Below are positions 61,059 through 64,000 of a stretch of 64,000 nt of DNA, in pieces. A model generated the notes under the pieces. It saw nothing but the letters and a program-made list of their open reading frames with translations, had not been told where the DNA came from and made no database searches. The stretch is from Trichosphaerium sp. ATCC 40318 (lineage: Eukaryota; Discosea; Flabellinia; Trichosidae). The translations under genes were made by a program, and so were the position numbers. Where the stretch lies: the NCBI GenBank assembly GCA_038496445.1, contig JALMLS010000497.1, forward strand, positions 1 through 64,000, given 5' to 3'. Every line of letters starts with the position of its first letter. Position 1 is the stretch's first letter.

Positions 61059-63270
61059 ATGAAAAACACGGAAGAGAACACCAGAAGCTTCACCAAGGTT
61101 AGCAAAACAAGCAATTTTTTGAAAACATCAAAACATACCTAACCACTGCACAGAGTGATATAGTTATTGGAACCGGAGCTTTTAAGACAGTTTATAAAGC
61201 TTATGATAATACACAAGTACAAATCCCTCCAAATATCGCTCACGCTAATGTTCACAGGGTATAGAAGTAGCATGGAGCGAAATAGACGTTAACAAGCTAC
61301 CAAAGCGAAAGTATGTATTTGTTGTAGGAAACCACAACACCTCTGGTAGTTAATACTGACACTATTATTTTTAGTCCAGAATATGAGTTGAAACGACTGA
61401 AAAGCGAAACAACGCTACTACGCCAATTGAAGTCATCAAAGCAGCTTATAATCAAATATCTGGACGCTTGGTTCGACAAGTAATACAATTTAGCAGAAAC
61501 CGCGTTTTGTTGATTTACATCTTAGAGAGCGAGGAGTAATGGTGCTAATAACCGAACTCATGAGCGGGTCATTGCGAGAGTACGTCTATAAGGAAATTCC
61601 AGTGGAAAACTTACCCGCCAACTCAGATTCGTCGACGCATGTGGTAATTTACATATTGGCGTATACAAGAGATGGTTAACGCAACTTTTGGAGGGATTGG
61701 GTACGCGTAGCGAACTTCGATTATTCTCTAACATTTTTTAGTTCTATTACATTCTGAAGTACCACCGATTATACACCGTGATATAAAAGCAGATAATATT
61801 TTTATTGATGGTACAGTAGTAGCGAAATTACCTTTTTTTTGTTGTTTTTTTGGGTTTTTTTGCAGTTTTTGTTGACTATTTTTTTTCTAGGCCGTGATGG
61901 CAGTTTGCGCATTGGAGACTTGGTAAATAGCTCACCTAGCTATTGTGTAAATTTATTTATTATTATTTAGGGTTCTGCTACTGCTTGGAAGCCTGTAGGA
62001 CTAACGCAAGGTGGTAAGTAGTTAAGCTTCAAAAATTCTCAGAGTTTTTTTTTTGACATTTATTCACGGTTACTTTTTAGTGGGTACCCTCATATACGTC
62101 GCTCCAGAGACTACTGATGGTAATTACGACACAAAGGTAAGCATTTGTTGCGAAAAAAAAAAATAGTTTCGCTTTTGCGATTTTTCAAGTTTGCTAACGT
62201 TAGTAGGTTGATATTTGGGCATTTGGATTAACTGCAATTGAAATAATAACAAAAGAAGCTCCTTACTCTGAATGCGAGCTAGTACAGCACGTGTGGGCGC
62301 TTATTTGCAAGGTACCTTGATACGACTACAAAACCTTTTATTACTTTTTTTTTGTTTAAATCATTCGCCTCACTTTCGCTAACACTCTCTTCCAATACAG
62401 GGTCGTCTTCCGCTTGCGTTTTATAAAATTAAGGACCCACTTCTAAGAGACTTCTTGCAATGTTGCCTTCAACTCGACCCAGAAAAAAGATGTACAGCAT
62501 CAGAGCTTCAAAACCATGATTTTTTAAAACCTGATCCAGAAAGAGATACACAAGTATTTGAGTTTTATAATGAAGAAGAAGCAAGAAGTCGTTATGGTAA
62601 TATTACAAAAGTAGGAGGAGGAGAAGGTATTAAAATGAACTCAACAGGTGCTGGGCAACCAGGTATTGACGCAGACCCACATCTTGCTTCAACTACAAAT
62701 AATCCTCTTGATATAACTCCAAGTACACCTGAAAGACCTTCACCTACTACTAGAGTATTAAATGGATTACCAAAATGTATTTTCAGTCCAGATAAAGTAA
62801 CACCAGATAGAAGAGTAGGAGTAAAAAAACCAAAAAAAGAACCTAGATCTCCTTTGGATTCTTTAACAGAGACTTCTCTTGAGAATTTTTCTTCAAGTGG
62901 TAGATTATCTCGTAATGGAAGTACAGTACTTGATCCTATACCTTTGGATATTCTTAGTCCTTCACCAGTACAAAGAAGGCCTATACAAGATAATACAGCT
63001 CAAGTATTGGCTATACTAAACAGTGAACCTGGTAATATCGTAAACGTTGCTACTAGTCCTACATTGGCTCCTAAACCTGCTATTATTAAGCCTAAACCTA
63101 TTAACCCTTTTCATGATCCTATACCTCTTCTTGTTGATACAGATGCAAACACACAATCATTGATATCATTCTCTGGCGATATGGAAGAAACAGAGCGATC
63201 TAATACTACTACAACATCAGTGCCTATCAATGAACCAGAACCTGTTTTATTGGATTTCAAGATGAGTTGA
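61059..63270 (+). CDS. WNK: WNK-type protein kinase
   Basis: ATG 61059 (MKNTEENTRSFTK), intron, then SDIVIGTGAFKTVYKAYD: the Lys in the glycine loop (FKTVYK) is the WNK hallmark, and the usual VAIK Lys is replaced (GIEVAWSEIDVNKL). Further: LIIKYLDAWFD, VLITELMSGSLREYV, IIHRDIKADNIFI (catalytic Asp kept), RIGDLGSA (DLG as in WNKs), VGTLIYVAPE, VDIWAFGLTAIEIITKEAPY, and CCLQLDPEKRCTASELQNHDFL. About nine introns up to 62400, then one long last exon with a low-complexity Pro/Ser/Thr tail of about 220 residues ending at 63270. WNKs sense chloride and osmotic stress and control ion transport through Ste20 kinases; in an amoeba, contractile-vacuole or volume control is a reasonable guess. Confidence 0.9.
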
Positions 63271-64000
63271 GATTTGGCCTACTACTTGATTCAAAAGCGT
63301 TGATAGGCGAAAATTTTTTTTAATGGTGTATAGTGTTTTTTGGCGTCCGTTTAGAAACGAACAAGTCAAAAAAAGAAGAAAAGAAGAAGAAAAAAAATCA
63401 GGTTCTTTTTTTTTGCTTTTTTTTTATGAGATGTAATGTAGTGAAGAATAATAAATGGCTTCAATCCTGGTAACAGGTGTATTATTTCTTTGCTTTGAAT
63501 TGATCCGGATCGTGATGGCTTGAACAGCAGTGACCAACTGGTTATTCGTTAAAAATGCCAAGTAACTTATTGATAGCAGCGTCTACGCACAAGTTAATTG
63601 CTACGTAGTTATCTACGCATAGCAGTAACGTTGGGTAGAATAGGCAAAACAAAGTTTTTCAGCTTGTTGGTCATAAATTACGCAACGGTAAGTATTTTTG
63701 CCATTATATACGCATTTGGTTTGTGTTTTTGTGAAAATGATGTATGCGAGAAGGTTCTGAAGCGGTATTTAGATACTGCACTTTAAACCTCATGATTACC
63801 AAGGCGAAATGCTGACAATCACTAAAATCCTTTATTTTTCAAAATTACCGCCAATTACGCAGAAAACAAGCTTACTCTAGCACTAGGACAACCATTGTGC
63901 AATCAATGAAGCGTAGTAAGGACTCTAACATTTGTCACGTAGTATAGACTTCTCTAATAGCTCACGTCGCACTTCAAAAGCGCTAAAAGACAAATAGACG
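63271..64000. other. Noncoding stretch to window end
   Basis: 3' flank of the WNK-like gene with AATAAA near 63449-63454. An open frame at 63598-63786 has no supported features. Confidence 0.4.

Overview
The window is nuclear DNA from a eukaryotic microbe. Genes are cut by many short GT-AG introns (mostly about 40-130 bases, with T-rich 3' ends), DNA between genes is AT-rich, and there are no operons. The mix of proteins fits a free-living amoeba, most likely Amoebozoa: a TKL kinase with a C-terminal SH2 domain (Shk type), a Roco (LRR-Roc-COR-kinase) protein, a WNK kinase, many F-box-headed proteins, and YwqK/MORN-repeat proteins of the kind common in giant viruses of amoebae. I cannot name the species. 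I saw no rRNA, no tRNA and no CRISPR array. Exon junctions were read by eye, so gene ends and some introns are approximate.

Layout. 0-9.4 kb: an unknown gene with a frame break, a BAHD acyltransferase-like gene, a broken MORN gene, an F-box/SPRY gene, a second MORN gene and a small helical protein. 10.4-15.7 kb: a tRNA-guanine transglycosylase (QTRT1), then a divergent kinase/SH2 gene. 16.2-22.5 kb: a C2-like gene, a long SAM/F-box/LRR gene on the minus strand carrying a roughly 1 kb AT-rich insert with telomere-like repeats, and a partial second copy of the C2-like gene. 22.7-23.5 kb: a DNA transposon-like element with inverted ends and a 4-base target duplication. 24-27 kb: an intact MORN gene and an F-box/NHL gene. 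28-35 kb: a peroxisomal carrier (SLC25A17 type) head-to-head with a GalT-like nucleotidyl transferase, a small membrane protein, a DUF2306 membrane protein, an F-box protein and a second carrier-like membrane protein. 35-40 kb: metalloprotease copy A and a decayed Ste20/MST-like kinase. 40.7-47.9 kb: the Roco kinase. 49-60 kb: a fourth MORN gene, a giant secreted Pro/Thr-rich protein with a metalloprotease-like head that has lost zinc ligands, and metalloprotease copy B. 61-63.3 kb: the WNK kinase.

How the genes fit together. There is no single pathway. The themes are signalling kinases, F-box adaptors with varied recognition domains (MORN, SPRY, LRR, NHL), secreted or surface proteases and mucin-like proteins, and small-molecule transport. 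Duplication and decay are frequent: two protease copies about 21.5 kb apart, two C2-like copies, four MORN copies of which one is broken, and enzyme-like proteins that lack key residues. The palindrome CACGTG is strikingly frequent, including at matching places in introns.
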